DNA of 64,000 nt from Aristolochia californica (taxonomy: Eukaryota > Streptophyta > Magnoliopsida > Piperales > Aristolochiaceae), in the NCBI GenBank assembly GCA_029961685.1, contig JARWKL010000010.1, positions 11,987,931 to 12,051,930 on the forward strand, read 5' to 3'. Positions 14,601-28,792 of the stretch are shown in pieces; position 1 is the first letter of the stretch, and each line of letters begins with the position of its first letter. Under the pieces are notes generated by a model. The model was not told the origin of the DNA, did not search any database, and worked only from the letters and a program-made list of their open reading frames with translations. The translations under genes were made by a program, and so were the position numbers.

Positions 14601-15179
14601 ATCTTGGGTGTTCAAAATTGTTTTAAGATCCAAACTTGAGTTTTCACTCTCCCATTTTTCTCGTAAACAAAAAAGATATAAGGCATAACAAAATGAAAAT
14701 TTTAGAGTTCATGTATGCAAAAAAAAAATTTCAAAATTATTTCAGGCACTTAAAATGAACTCCAAGGTTTTGTTATCCATGTTCTAGAAATTCCACTAGC
14801 ACAACCCCTAATAATAAGCTTGGTGGAATTTTATAGGAAAGGGACTTGGAACTGATCCTAACATGCTTTAAGTGTGGTGGATATGCATGCCAAAAACATG
14901 TTGAGGATGCAAGTGGACGTAATGACCCAAAAATTTCAAGGACTAGAAAAAATCAAATTCTCAAGTCGTTGGATATTTACCTGGGCCAAACAACCCGCTT
15001 TTTGCCTATCCTTAAAAATCACTGATACTTTTTGAAACTATCTCTCTCAGCATTTGTGCATTTCCATTTTGGATGTTCAAATTTCTTTTCAGGTCCAAAC
15101 TTGAGTTTTCACTCTCCCAATTTTCTCGTAAACAAAAAAGATATAAGGCATAACAAAATGAAAATTTTAGAGTTCATGT

Positions 15180-18100
15180 ATGCAAAAAAAAATTTCAAAA
15201 TTATTTTAGGCACTAAAAATGAACTCCAAGGTTTTGTTATCCATGTTCTAGAAATTCCACTTGTACAACCCCTAATAATAAGCCTGGTGGAATTTTATAA
15301 GAAAGGGACTTGTGACTGATCCTAACATGCTTTAAGAGTGGTGGATATGCATGCCAGAAACATGTTGAGGATGCAAGTAGACCTAATGATCCAAAAACTT
15401 CAAGGAGTAGAAAAAATCAAATTCTCAAGTGGTTGGATATTTACCTGGGCCAAACACCCCACTTTTTGCCTATCCTTAAAAATCACAGATAGTTTTTGGA
15501 ACTATCTCTCTCCGCATTTGTTCATTTCCATTTTGGATGTTCAAATTTATTTTCAGGTCCAAACTTGAGTTTTCACTCTCCCATTTCTCTCGTAAATAAA
15601 AAATATATAAGGCATAACAAAACGAAAATTTTAGAGTTCAAGTATGCAAATAAAAAAATTCGAGAATTATTTCTTTCAATAAAAATGAACTCCAGGGTTT
15701 TGTTATCCATGTTCTGGAAATTCCACTAGTACAGCACCAAATAATAATCTTGGTGGAATTTTATAGGAAAGGGACTTGGAACTGATCCTAACATGCTTTA
15801 AGTGTTGTGGATATGCATGCCAGAAACATGTTGAGGATGCAAGAGGACCTAATGATCCAAAAATTTCAAGGAGTAGAAAAAATCAAATTCTCAAGTGGTT
15901 GGATATTTACCTGGGCCAAACAACCCGCTTTTTTCCTATCCTTAAAAATCACTGATACTTTTTGAAACTATCTCTTTCAGCATTTGTACATTTCCATTTT
16001 GGATGTTCAAATTTGTTTTAAGATCCAAATTTGAGTTTTCACTCCACCATATTTCTCGTAAACAAAAAAGATTTAAGGCATAACAAAATGAAAATTTTAG
16101 AGTACAAGTATGCAAAAAAAAAATTTCAAAATTATTTAAGGCACTAAAAATGAACTCCAAGGTTTTGTTATCCATGTTCTAGAAATTCCACTAGTACATC
16201 CCCTAATAATAAGCCTGGTGGAATTTTATAGGAAAGCGACTTGTAACTAATCCAAACATGCTTTAAGTATGGTGGATATGCATGCCAGAAACATGTTGAG
16301 GATGCAAGTGGACCTAATGATCCAAAAATTTCTAGGTGTAGAAAAAATCAAATTCTCAAGTGGTTGGATATTTACCAGAGCCAAACCACCCACTTTTTGC
16401 CTATCCTTAAAAATCACAGATACTTTTTGGAACTATCTCTCTCAGCATTTGTGCATTTCCATTTTGGATGTTCAAATTTGTTTTCAGATCCAAACTTGAG
16501 TTTTCACTCTCCCATTTTCTCGTAAAAAAAAATATAAGGCATATTAAAATGAAAATTTTAGACTTCATGTATGCAAATAAAAAATTTCAAAATTATTTCA
16601 GGCACTAAAAATGAACTCCAAGGTTTTGTTATTTATGTTTTGGAAATTCCACTAGTATAGCCCCTAATAGTAAGCCTGGTGGAATTTTATAGGAAAGGGA
16701 CTTGTGACTGATCCTAACATGCTTTAAGGGTGGTGGATATGCATGCAAGAAAAATGTTGAGGATGCTAGTGGACCCAATGATCCAAAAATTTCATGGAGT
16801 AGAAAAAATCAAATTCTTAAGTGGTTGGATTTTTACCAGGGCCAAAAACCCACTTTTTGCCTATCCTAAATAATCACAGATACTTTTTGGAACTATCTCT
16901 CTCAGCATTTGTGCATTACCATTTTGGATGTTCAAATTTCTTTTTAGGTCCGAACTTGAGTTTTCACTCTCCCAATTTTCTCGTAAACAAAATAGATATA
17001 AGGCATAACAAAATGAAAATTTTAGAGTCCAAGTATGAAAAAAAAAATCCAAAATTATTTTGGGCACTAAAAATGTATTCCAAGATTTTGTTATCCACGT
17101 TCTGGAAATTCCACTAGTACAGCCCCTAATAATAAGCCTGGTGGAATTTTATAGGAAAGCGACTTGTAACTGATCAAAACATGCTTTAAGTATGGTGGAT
17201 ATGCATGCCAGAAACATGTTGAGGATGCAAGTGGACCTAATGATCCAAAAATTTCAGGGAGTAGAAAAAATCAAATTCTCAAGTGGTTGGATATTTACCT
17301 GGGCCAAACAACCCGCTTTTTGCCTATCCTTAAAAATCACTGATACTTTTTGAAACTATCTCTTTCAGTATTTGTGCATTTCCATTTTGAATGCTCAAAT
17401 TTGTTTTATGATCCAAATTTGAGTTTTCACTCCACCATTTTTTCTCGTAAACAAAAAAGATATAAGGCATAACAAAATGAAAATTTTAGAGTACAAGTAT
17501 GCAAAAAAAAAAAATTCAAAATTATTTCTGGCACTAAAAATGAACTCCGAGGTTTTGTTATCCATGTTCTAGAAATTCCACTAGTACATCCCCTAATAAT
17601 AAGCCTGGTGGAATTTTATAGGAAAGTGACTTGTAACTGATCCAAACTTGCTTTAAGTATGGTGGATATGCATGCTAGAAACACGTTGAGGATGCAAGTG
17701 GACCTAATGATCCAAAAATTTCAAGGAGTAGAAAAAATCAAATTCTCAAGTGGTTGGATATTTACCAGAGCCAAACAACCCACTTTTTGCCTATCCTTAA
17801 AGATCACATATACTTTTTGGAACTCTCTCTCTCAGCATTTGTGCATTTCCATTTTGGATGTTCAAATTTGTTTTCAGATCCAAACTTGAGTTTTCACTCT
17901 CCCATTTTCTCGTAAAAAAAAACATAAGGGATATGAAAATGAAAATTTAAGAGTTCATGTATGCAAAAAAAAATTTCAAAATTATTTCTGGCACTAAAAA
18001 TAAACTCCAAGGTTTTGTTATCCATGTTCTGGAAATTCTACTAGTACAGCCCCTAATAATAAGCCTGGTGGATTTTTATAGGAAAGGGACTTGTAACTGA

Positions 18101-19400
18101 TCCTAACATGCTTTAAGTGTGGTGGATATGCATGCCAGAAAAATGTTGAGGATGCTAGTGGACCTAATGATCCAAAAATTTCAAGGAGTAGAAAAAATCA
18201 AATTCTCAAGTGGTTGGATATTTACCAGGGCCAAAAAAGCCACTTTTTGCCTATCCTTAAACATCTTAGACACTTTTTGGAACTCTCAGCATTTGTGCAT
18301 TTCCATTTTGGATGTTCAAATTTCTTTTCAGGTCCAAACTTGAGTTTTCACTCTGCCAATTTTCTCGTAAACAAAATAGATATAAGGCATAACAAAATGA
18401 AAAATTTAAAGTCCAAGTATGCAAAAAAAAAAAAAATCAAAAATATTTCGGGCACTAAAAATGAACTCTAAGATTTTGTTATCCATATTCTGGAAATTCC
18501 ACTTATAGCCCCTAATAATAAGCTTGGTGGAATTTTATAGGAAAGGGACTTGTAACTGATCCTAACATGCTTTAAGTGTGGTGGATATGCATGCCAGAAA
18601 CATGTTGAGGATGGAAGTGGACCTAATGATCCAAAAATTTCAAGGAGTAGAAAAAATCAAATTCTCAAGTGGTTGGATATTTACCAGGGCCAAACAACGC
18701 ACTTTTTTCCTATCCTTAAAAATCGAAGATACTTTTTAGAACTATCTCTCTCAACATTTGTGCATTTCCATTTTGGATGTTCAAATTTTTTTTCAGATCC
18801 AAACTTGAGTTTTCACTCTCCCATTTTTCTCGTAAACAAAAAAGATATAAGGCATAACAAAATGAAAATATAGAGTTCATGTATGCAAAAAAAAAATTTC
18901 ATAATTATTTCAGGCACTAAAAATGAACTCCTAGGTTTTGTTATCCATGTTCTGGAAATTCCACTAGTACAGCCCCTGATAATAAGCTTGGTGGAATTTC
19001 ATAGCAAAGGGACTTGGAACTGATCCAAACATGCTTTAAGTGTGGTGGATATGCACGGTTGAAACATGTTGAGGATGCAAGTGGACCTAATGACCCAAAA
19101 ATTTCAAGGAGTAGAAAAAATCAAATTCTCAAGTGGTTGGATATTTACCAGAGCCAAACAACCCACTTTTTGCCTAGCCATAAAAATCACAGATACTTTT
19201 TGGAACTATCTCTCTCAGCATTTGTGCATTTCCATTTTGGATGTTCAAATTTCTTTTCAGGTCCAAATTTGAGTTTTCACTCTCCCAATTTTCTCGTAAA
19301 CAAAATTGATATAAGGCATAACAAAATGAAAATTTAAGAGTCCAAGTATACGAAAAAATAAAATTCAAAATTATTTCGGGCACTAAAATGAACTCCAAGA
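15180..19400 (+). repeat. Old multi-monomer duplication, copy 1
   Basis: This block matches 24910-28690 monomer by monomer. Near its left end both copies read CCACTTGTACAACCCC and then TTATAAGAAAGGGACTTGTG, at a distance of 9,729 bp. From the monomer at 16739 onward the matching distance is 9,265-9,276 bp, because copy 1 holds one extra monomer (16278-16738). Shared private variants include GGGCCAAAAACCC at 16739/26004, a CGTTGAGG variant at 17668/26934, and AAATTGATATAAGG at 19051/28327. The monomer at 18587 does not match its counterpart at 27861, so later exchange has patched the block. Confidence 0.65.
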
Positions 19401-22400
19401 TTTTGTTGTCTACGTTCTGGAAATTCCACTAGTACAGCCCCTAAAAATAAGCTTGGTGGAATTTTATAGGAAAGGGACTTGTAACTGATCATAACATGCT
19501 TTAAGTATGGTGGATATGCATGCCAGAAACATTTTGAGGATGCAAGTGGACCTAATGATCCAAAAGTTTCGAGTAGAAAAAAGAAAATTCTCCAGTGGTT
19601 GGATATTTACTAGGGCCAAACGACCCACTTTTTGCCTATCCTTAAAAATCATAGATACTTTTTGGAACTATCTCCCTCAGCATTTGTGCATTTCCAATTT
19701 GGGTGCTCAAATTTGTTTTCAGATCCAAACTTGAGTTTTGACTCTCCCATTTTTCTTGTAACCAAAATAGATATACGGCATAACAAAATGAAAATTTTAG
19801 AGTTCATGTATGCAAAAAAAAAATTCAAAATTATTTCAGGCACTAAAAAGGAACTCCAAGGTTTTGTTATCCATGTTCTGGAAATTCCACTAGTACAGCC
19901 CCTAATAATAAGCTTGGTGCAATTTTATAGGAAAGGGACTTGTAACTGATCCTAACATGCTTTAAGTGTGGTGGATATGCATGCGAGAGAAATGTTGAGG
20001 ATGCAAGTTGACCTAATGATCTAAAAATATCAAGGAGTAGAAAAAATAAAATTCTCCAGTGGTTGGATATTTACCAGGGCCAAACGACCCACTTTTTGCC
20101 TATTCTTAAAAATCACAGATACTTTTTGGAACTATCTCTCTCCGCATTTGTGCATTTCCATTTTTGATGTTCAAATTTGTTTTTGGATCCAAACTTGAGT
20201 TTTCACTCTCGTATTTTTCTCATAAAAAAATATAAGGCAAATCAAAATGAAAATTTTAGAGTTCATGTATGCAAAAAAAAAATTTCAAAATTATTTCAGG
20301 CACTAAAAATGAAATCCAAGATTTTGTTATCCATGTTCTGGAAATTCCACAAGTACAGCCCCTAATAATAAGCCTGGTGGAATTTTATAGGAAAGGGACT
20401 TGTAACTGATCCTAACATGCTTTAACTGTGGTGGATATGCATACCAAAAAAATGTTGAGGATGCTAGTGGACCTAATGATCCAAAAATTTCAATGAGTAG
20501 AAAAAATCAAATTCTCAAGAGGTTGGATATTTACCAGGGCCAAAAAACCCACTTTTTGCCTATCCTTAAAAATCACAGATACTTTTTGGAACTATCTCTC
20601 TCAGCATTTGTGCATTTCCATTTTGGTTATTCAAATTTCTTTTCAGGTCCAAACTTGAGTTTTCACTCTCCCAATTTTCTCGTAAACAAAATAGATAGAA
20701 GGCATAACAAAATGAAAATTTTAGAGACCAAGTATGTAAAAAAAAATTTCAAAATTATTTCGGGCACTAAAAATGAACTCCATGTTTTTGTTATCCATGT
20801 TCTGGAAATTCCACTAGTACAGCCCCTAATAATAAGCTTGGTAGAATTTTATAGGAAAGGGACTTGTAACTGATCCTAACATGCTTGAAGTCTGGTGGAT
20901 ATGCATGCCAAAAACATGTTGATGATGCAAGTGGACCTAACGATCCAAAAATTTTGAGTAGAAAAAATCAAATTCTCAGGATGTTGGATATTTACCAGGG
21001 CCAAACAACCCACTTTTTGCCTATGCTTGAAAATCACAAATACTTTTTGGAAATCTCTCTCTAAGTATTTGTGCATTTCCATTTTGGATGTTCAAAATTT
21101 TTTTCAGATCCAAACATGAGTTTTCACTCTCCCATTTTTCTCATTAACAAAAAAGATATAAGGCATAACTAAATCAAAATTTTATTGTTCATGTATGCAA
21201 AAAAAAAATTTCAAAATTATTTCAGGCACTATAAATGAACTCCAAGATTTTGTTATCCATGTTCTGGAAATTCCACCAGTACAGCCCCTAATAATAAGCC
21301 TGGTGGAATTTTATACAAAAGGGACTTGTAACTTATCCTAACCTGCTTTAAGTGTGGTGGATATGCATGCTAGAAAAATGTTGAGGATGCAAGTGGACCT
21401 ACTGATCCAAAAATTTCAAGGAGTAGAAAAAATCAAATTCTCAAGTGGTTGGATATTTACTAGGGCCAAACAACCCACTTTTTGCCAATCCTTACAAATC
21501 ATAGATAATTTTTTGAACTATCTCTCTCAGCATTTGTGCATTTCCATTTTGGATGTTCAAATTTGTTTTTAGATCCAAATTTGAGTTTTCACTCTCCCAT
21601 TTTTCTCATAAATAAAAAAGATATAAGGCATAAAAAAACGAAAATTTTAGAGTTCATGTATGCAAAAAAAAATTTCAAAATTATTTTAGGCACTAAAAAT
21701 GAACTCCAAGGTTTTGTTATGCATGTTCTGGAAATTCCACAAGTACAACCCCTAATAATAAGCCTGGTGGAATTTTATAGGAAAGGGACTTGTAACTTAT
21801 CCTAACATCCTTTAAGTGTGGTGGATATGCATGCCAGGAAAATGTTGAGCATGCATGTGGACCTAATGATCCAAAAATTTCAAGGAGGAGAAAAAATAAT
21901 TCTCAAGTGGTTAGATATTTACCGGGGCCAAACAACCCACTTTTTGCCTATCCTGAAAAATTATAGATAATTTTTGGAACTATCTCTCTCAGCATTTGTG
22001 CATTTCCATTTTGGATTTTCAAATTTCTTTTCAGATCCAAACTTGAGTTTTCAGTCTCCCATTTTTCTCGTAAATAAAAAATATATAAGGCATAAAAAAA
22101 TGAAAATTTTAGAGTTCATGTATGCAAAAAAAAAATTCAAAATTATTTCTAGCACTAAAAATGAACTCCAAGGTTTTGTTATCCATGTTCTGGAAATTCC
22201 ACTAGTACCGCACCTAATAATAAGCCTGGTGGAATTTTGTAGGAAAGGGACTTGTAACTGATCCTAACATGCTTTAAGTGTGGTGGATATGCATGCCAAA
22301 AAAATGTTGAGGATGCAAGTGGACCTAATTATCCAAAATTTCAATGAGTAGAAAAATCAAATTATCAAGTTGTTTGATATTTACCGAGGCCAAACAACCC

Positions 22401-24910
22401 ACTTTTTGGCTATCTTTAAAAATCACAGATAATTTTTGGAACTATATCACTCAGCATTTGTGCAATTCCATTTTGGATGTTCAAATTTGTTTTTAGATCC
22501 AAACTTGAGTTTTCACTGTCCCATTTTTCTCGTAAACAAAAAAGATATAAGGCATCACAAAATGAAAATTTTAGAGTTCATGTATGCAAAAAAAAAAAAT
22601 CAAAATTATTTTAGGCATTAAAAATGAACTCCAAGGTTTTGTAATCCATGTTCTGGAAATTCCACTAGTACAAACCCTAATAATAAGCCTGGTGGAATTT
22701 TATAGGAACGGGACTTGTAACTGATCCTAACATGCTTTAAGTGTGGTGGATATGCTTGCCAGAAACATGTTGAGGATGCAAGAGGACCTAATGATCCAAA
22801 AAATTCAAGGAGTAGAAAAAATCAAATTCTCAAGCGTTTGGATATTTACCAAGGGCTAAAAAACACAGTTTTTGGCTATCCTTAAAAATCACAGATACTT
22901 TTTGGATCTATCTCTCTCAGTATTTGTGCAGTTCCATTTTGGAAGTTCAAATTTGTTTTTAGGTCCAAACTTGAGTTTTCACTCTCCCCTTTTTCTTGTA
23001 AACAAAATAGATATAAGGCATTACAAAATGAAAATTTTAGAGTTCAAGAATGCAAAAAAAAAATTTCGAAATTATTTCGGGCACTAAAAAATGACTCCAA
23101 GTTTTTGTTATCCATGTTCTGGAAATTCCACTAGTACAGCCCCTAATAATAAGTTTGGCGGAATTTTATAGGAACGTACTTGTAAATGATCCTAACATGC
23201 ATTAAGTGTGGTTGATATGCATGCCAGAAAAATGTTGAGAATGCAAGTGAACCTAATGATCCAAAAATTTCAAGGAGTAGAAGAAATCAAATTCTCAAGT
23301 GGTTGGATATTTACCAGGGTCAAACAACCCACTTTTTGCCTATGCCTTAAAATCACAGATACTTTTTGGAACTCTCTCTCTCAGCATTTGTGCATTTCCA
23401 TTTTCGTTGTTCAAAATTGTTTTCAGATCCAACCTTGAGTTTTCACTCTCTCATTTTTCTTGTTAACAAAAAAGATATAAGGCTTAACAAAATGAAAATT
23501 TTAGAGTTCATGTATGCAAAAAAAAAAAATTCAAAATTATTTCTGGCACTAAAAATGAACTCCAAGGTTTTGTTATCCATGTTCTGGAAATTCCACTAGT
23601 ACAGCCCCTAATAATAAGCCTGGTGGAATTTTATAGGAATGGGACTTGTAACAGATCCTAACATGCTTTAAGTGTGGTGCATATGCATGCTAGAAAAATG
23701 TTGAGGATGCAAGTGGACCTAATGATCCAAAAATTTCAAGGAGTTGAAAAATCAAATTCTCAAGTGGTTGGATATTTACCCGGGCAAAACAACCAACTTT
23801 TTGCCAATCCTTAAAAATCACATATAATTTTTGGAACTATCTCTCTCAGCATTTGTGCATTTCCATTTTTGATGTTCAAATTTTTTTTCAGGTCCAAACT
23901 TGAGTTTTCACTCTCCCAATTTTCTCATAAACAAAAAAGATATAAGGGATAACAAAATGAAAATTTTAGAGACCAAGTACGCAAAAAAAAAAAATTTCAA
24001 AATTATTTCGGGCACTAAAAATGAACTCCAAGATTTTGTTATCCATGTTCTGGAAATTCCACTAGTACAACCCCTAATAATAAGCTTATAGGAATTTTAT
24101 AGGAAACGGACTTGTAACTGATCCTAACATGCTTGAAGTGTGGTTGATATGCATACCAGAAATATATTGATGATTCTAGTAGACCTAATGATCCGAAAAT
24201 TTCGAGTAGAAAAAATCAAATTCTCCGGTGGTTGGATATTTACGAGGGCCAAACAACCCACTTTTTGCCTATGCTTAAAAATCACAGATACTTTTTGGAA
24301 CTCTCTCTCTAAGCATTTGTACATTTCCATTTTGGATGTTCAAAATTTTTTTTAGATCCAAACTTGTGTTTTCACTCTCCCATTTTTCTTGTTAACAAAA
24401 AAGATATAAGGCATAACAAAATGAAAATTTTATTGTTCATGTATGCAAAAAAAAAAATTTCAAAATTATTTCAGGCACTAAAAATCAACTCCAAGGTTTT
24501 GTTAGCCATGTTTTGGAAATTCCACTAGTACAACCCCTAATAATAAGCCTGGTGGAATTTTATAGGAAAGGGTCTTGTAACTGATCCGAACATGCTTTAA
24601 GTGTGGTGCATATGCATGCCAGAAAAATGTTGAGAATGCAAGTGGACCTAATGATCCAAAAATTTCAAGGAGTTGAAAAAATCAAATTCTCAAGTGGTTG
24701 GATATTTACCCGGGCCAAACAACCCACTTTTTGCCTATCCTTAAAAATCACATATAATTTTTGGAACTATCTCTCTCAGTATTTGTTCATTTCCATTTTG
24801 GATGTTCAAATTTGTTTTCAGATCCAAACTTGAGTATTCAGTCTCCCATTTTTCTCGTCAACAAAAAAGATAGAAGGCATAACAAAATGAAAATTTTAGA
24901 GTTCAAGAAT
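19400..24910 (+). repeat. Diverged monomer mosaic between the two old duplication copies
   Basis: About twelve monomers (starts 19516 to 24612) with no exact long copy in the window. Several share a short form of the purine-rich stretch, TTTCGAGTAGAAA or similar, in place of TTTCAAGGAGTAGAAA (19516 and 24149; 20901 has TTTTGAGTAG). Others share AAAAATGTTGAG near the start (21363, 21827, 22289, 23217, 23683, 24612). No gene, RNA gene or inserted element is visible. Confidence 0.8.
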
Positions 24911-27900
24911 GCAAAAAAAAATTTCAAAATTATTTTAGGCACTATAAATGAACTCCAAGGTTTTGTTATCCATGTTCTCGAAATTCCACTTGTACAACCC
25001 CTAATAATAAGCCTGGTGGAATTTTATAAGAAAGGGACTTGTGACTGATCCTAACATGCTTTAAGTGTGGTGGATATGCATGCCAGAAACATGTTGAGGA
25101 TGCAAGTGGACCTAATGATCCAAAAACTTCAAGGAGGAAAAAATCAGATTCTCAAGTGGTTGGATATTTACCTGGGCCAAACACCCCACTTTTTGCCTAT
25201 CCTTAAAAATCACAGATAGTTTTTCGAACTATCTCTCTCATCATTTGTGCATTTCCATTTTGGATGTTCAAATTTATTTTCAGGTCCAAACTTGAGTTTT
25301 CACTCTCCTATTTCTCTCGTAAATAAAAAATATATGAGGCATAACAAAATGAAAATTTTAGAGTTCAAGTATGCAAATAAAAAAATTTGAGGATTATTTC
25401 TTTCAATAAAAATGAACTCCAAGGTTTTGTTATCCATGTTCTGGAAATTCCACTAGTACAACACCAAATAATAAGCTTGGTGGAATTTTATAGGAAAGGG
25501 ACTTGGAACTGATCCTAACATGCTTTTAAGTGTGGTGATATGCATACCAGAAACATGTTGAGGATGCAAGAGGACCTAATGACCCAAAAATTTCAAGGAG
25601 TAGAAAAAATCTAATTCTCAAGTGGTTGGATATTTACCTGGTCCAAACAACACGCTTTTTGCCTATCCTTAAAAATCACTGATACTTTTTGAAACTATCT
25701 CTTTTAGCATTTGTGCATTTCCATTTTGGATTTTAAAATTTGTTTTAAGATCCAAATTTGAGTTTTCACTTCACCATATTTCTCGTAAACAAAAAATATT
25801 TAAGGCATAACAAAATGAAAATTTTATAGTACAAGTATGCAAAAAAAAATTTCAAAATTATTTCAGGCACTAAAAATGAACTCCAAGGTTTTGTTATCCA
25901 TGTTCTAGTAATTCCACTAGTACATCCCCTAACAATAAGCCTGGTGGAATTTTATAGGAAAGCGACTTGTAACTGATCAAAACATGCTTTAAGTATGGTG
26001 GATATGCATGCCAGAAACATGTTGAGGATGCAAGTGGACCTAATGATCCAAAAATTTCATGGAGTAGAAAATATCAAATTCATAAGTGGTTGGATATTTA
26101 CCAGGGCCAAAAACCCACTTTTTGCCTATCTTAAATAATCACAGATACTTTTTGGAACTATCTCTCTCAGCATTTGTGCATTTCCATTTTGGATGTTCAA
26201 ATTTCTTTTTAGTTCCAAACTTGAGTTTTCACTCTCCCAATTTTCTCGTAAACAAAATAGATATAAGGCATAACAAAATGAAAATTTAAGAGTCCAAGTA
26301 TGCAAAAAAAAAAATCCAAAATTATTTCGGGCACTAAAAATGTACTCCAAGATTTTGTTATCCATGTTCTGGAAATTCCACTAGTACAGCCCCTAATAAT
26401 AAGCTTGGTGGAATTTTATACGAAAGGGACTTGTAACTGATCCTAACTTGCATTAAGTGTGGTGGATATGCATGCCAGAAACATGTTGTGGATGCAAGTG
26501 GACCTAATGACCCAAAAATTTCAGGGAGTAGAAAAAATCAAATTCTCAAGTGGTTGGATATTTACCTGGGCCAAACAACCCGCTTTTTGCCTATCCTTAA
26601 AAATCACTGATTCTTTTTGAAACTATCTCTTTCTGTATTTGTGCATTTCCATTTTGAATGCTCAAATTTGTTTTATGATCCAAATTTGAGTTTTCACTCC
26701 ACCATTTTTTCTCGTATACAACAAAGATATAAGGCATAACAAAATGAAAATTTTAGTGTACAAGTATGCAAAAAAACAAATTCAAAATTATTTCAGGCAC
26801 TAAAAAGGAACTCAGAGGTTTTGTTATCCATGTTCAAGAAATTCCACTAGTACATCCCCTAATAATAAGCCTGGTGGAATTTTATAGGAAAGCAACTTGT
26901 AATTGATCAAAACATGCTTTAAGTATGGTGGATATGCATGCCAGAGACACGTTGAGGATGCAAGTGGACCTAATGATCCAAAAATTTCAAAGAGTAGAAA
27001 AAATCAAATTCTCAAGTGGTTGGATATTTACCAGAGCCAAACAACCCACTTTTTGCCTATCCTTAAAAATCATAGATACTTTTTGGAACTATCTCTCTCA
27101 GCATTTGTGCATTTCCATTTTGGATGTTCAAATTTTTTTTCAGATCCAAACTTGAGTTTTCACTCTCCCATTTTTTCGTAAAAAATAATATAAGGGATAT
27201 CAAAATAAAAATTTAAGAGTTCATGTATGCAAAAAAAAAATTTCAAAATTATTTCAGGCACTAAAAATAAGCTCCAACGTTTTGTTATCCATGTTCTGGA
27301 AATTCCACTAGTACAACCCCTAATAATAAGCCTCGTGGAATTTTATAGGAAAGGGACTTGTAACTTATCCTAACATGCTTTAAGTGTGGTGGATATGCAT
27401 GCCAGAAAAATGTTGAGGATGCTAGTGGACCTAATGATCCAAAAATTTCAAGGAGTAGAAAAAATCAAATTCTCAAGTGGTTGGATATTTACCAGGGCCA
27501 AAAAACCCACTTTTTTCCTATCCTTAAAGATCACAGATACTTTTTGGAACTATCTCTCTCAGCATTTGTGCATTTCCATTTTGGATGTTCAAATTTCTTT
27601 TCTGGTCCAAACATGAGTTTTCACTCTGCCAATTTTCTCGTAAACAAAATAGATATCAGGCATAACAAAATGAAAATTTTAAAGTCCAAGTATGCAAAAA
27701 AAAAAAATTCAAAATTATTTCAGGCACTAAAAATGAACTCCTAGGTTTTGTTATCCATGTTCTGGAAATTAAATTAGTACAGCCCCTAATAAAAAGCTTG
27801 GTGGAATTTTATAGGAAAGGGACTTGTAACTGATCCTAACATTCTTTAAGTGTGGTGGATATGCATGCCAGAAACATGTTGAGGATGCAAGTCGACCTAA

Positions 27901-28690
27901 TGATCCAAAAATTTCAAGGAGTAGAAAAAATCAAATTCTCAAGTGGTTGGATATTTACCTGGGTCAAACAACCCGCTTTTTGCCTATCCTTAAAAATCAC
28001 TGATACTTTTTGAAACTATCTCTTTCAGCATTTGTACATTTCCATTTTGGATGTTCAAATTAGTTTTAAGATCCAAATTTGATTTTTCACTCCACCATTT
28101 TTCTCGTAAACAAAAAAGATTTAAGGCATCACAAAATGATAATTTTAGAGTACAAGATTGCAAAAAAAAAAGTTTCAAAATTATTTCAGGCACTAAAAAT
28201 GAACTCCAAGGTTTTGTTTTCCATGTTCTAGAAATTCCACAAGTACATCCCCTAATAATAAGCCTTGTGGAATTTTATAGGAAAGAGACTTGTAACTGAT
28301 CCAAACATGCTTTAAGTATGGTGGATATGCATGCCAGAAACATGTTGAGGATGCAAGTGGACCTAATGATCCAAAAATTTCAAGGAGTAGAAAAAAACAA
28401 ATTCTCAAGTGGTTGGATATTTACCAGAGCCAAACAACCCACTTTTTGCCTATCCTTAAAAATCACAGATACTTTTTAGAACTATCTCTCTCAGCATTTG
28501 TGCATTTCCATTTTGGATGTTCAAATTTCTTTTCAGGTCCAAATTTGAGTTTTCACTCTCCCAATTTTCTCGTAAACAAAATTGATATAAGGCATAACAA
28601 AATGAAAATTTAAGAGTCCAAGTATGCAAAAAATTAAAATTCAAAATTATTTCGGACACTAAAAATGAACTCCAAGATTTTGTTATCCAT
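24910..28690 (+). repeat. Old multi-monomer duplication, copy 2
   Basis: Partner of the block at 15180-19400. It lacks the monomer found at 16278-16738 of copy 1. The join falls near 26004, where the lead-in (AGCGACTTGTAACTG) resembles the lead-in to 16278 while the body (TTTCATGGAGTAG, GGGCCAAAAACCC) resembles the body of 16739. One exchange of whole-monomer length would explain both. Divergence between the copies is clearly greater than in the perfect repeats right of 41786, so this duplication is older or has been edited by later exchange. Confidence 0.65.
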
Positions 28691-28792
28691 GTTCTGGAAA
28701 TTCCACTAGTACTGCCCCTAATAATAAGCTTGGTGGAATTTTATAGGAAAGGGACTTGTAACTGATCCTAACATGCTTTAAGTGTGGTGGAT

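Larger units (their letters stand above)
1..15180 (+). repeat. Diverged monomer mosaic, left part of the array
   Basis: About 33 monomers, each different, with no long-range period visible as an exact copy. At least two subtypes alternate irregularly. One (starts 2797, 4662, 8379, 12093, 13488) shares a linked set of variants: CCGCTTTT after the inverted repeat (CCCCTTTT in 13488), TCTCTTTCAGC or a close variant, CCAAATTTGAGTTTTC or a close variant followed by TCCACC or similar, and in most of them GTACAAGTATG or similar and TACATCCCC. Other local relationships can be seen, such as 4196 with 7451 (both read AATATGTTTTC, seven monomers apart) and 4196 with 9773 (both preceded by TTTTGTAGGAAAGGGAATTG, twelve monomers apart). 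There is no gene or foreign insertion here. The longest adenine run of the window lies here, at 9139-9155. Confidence 0.85.
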
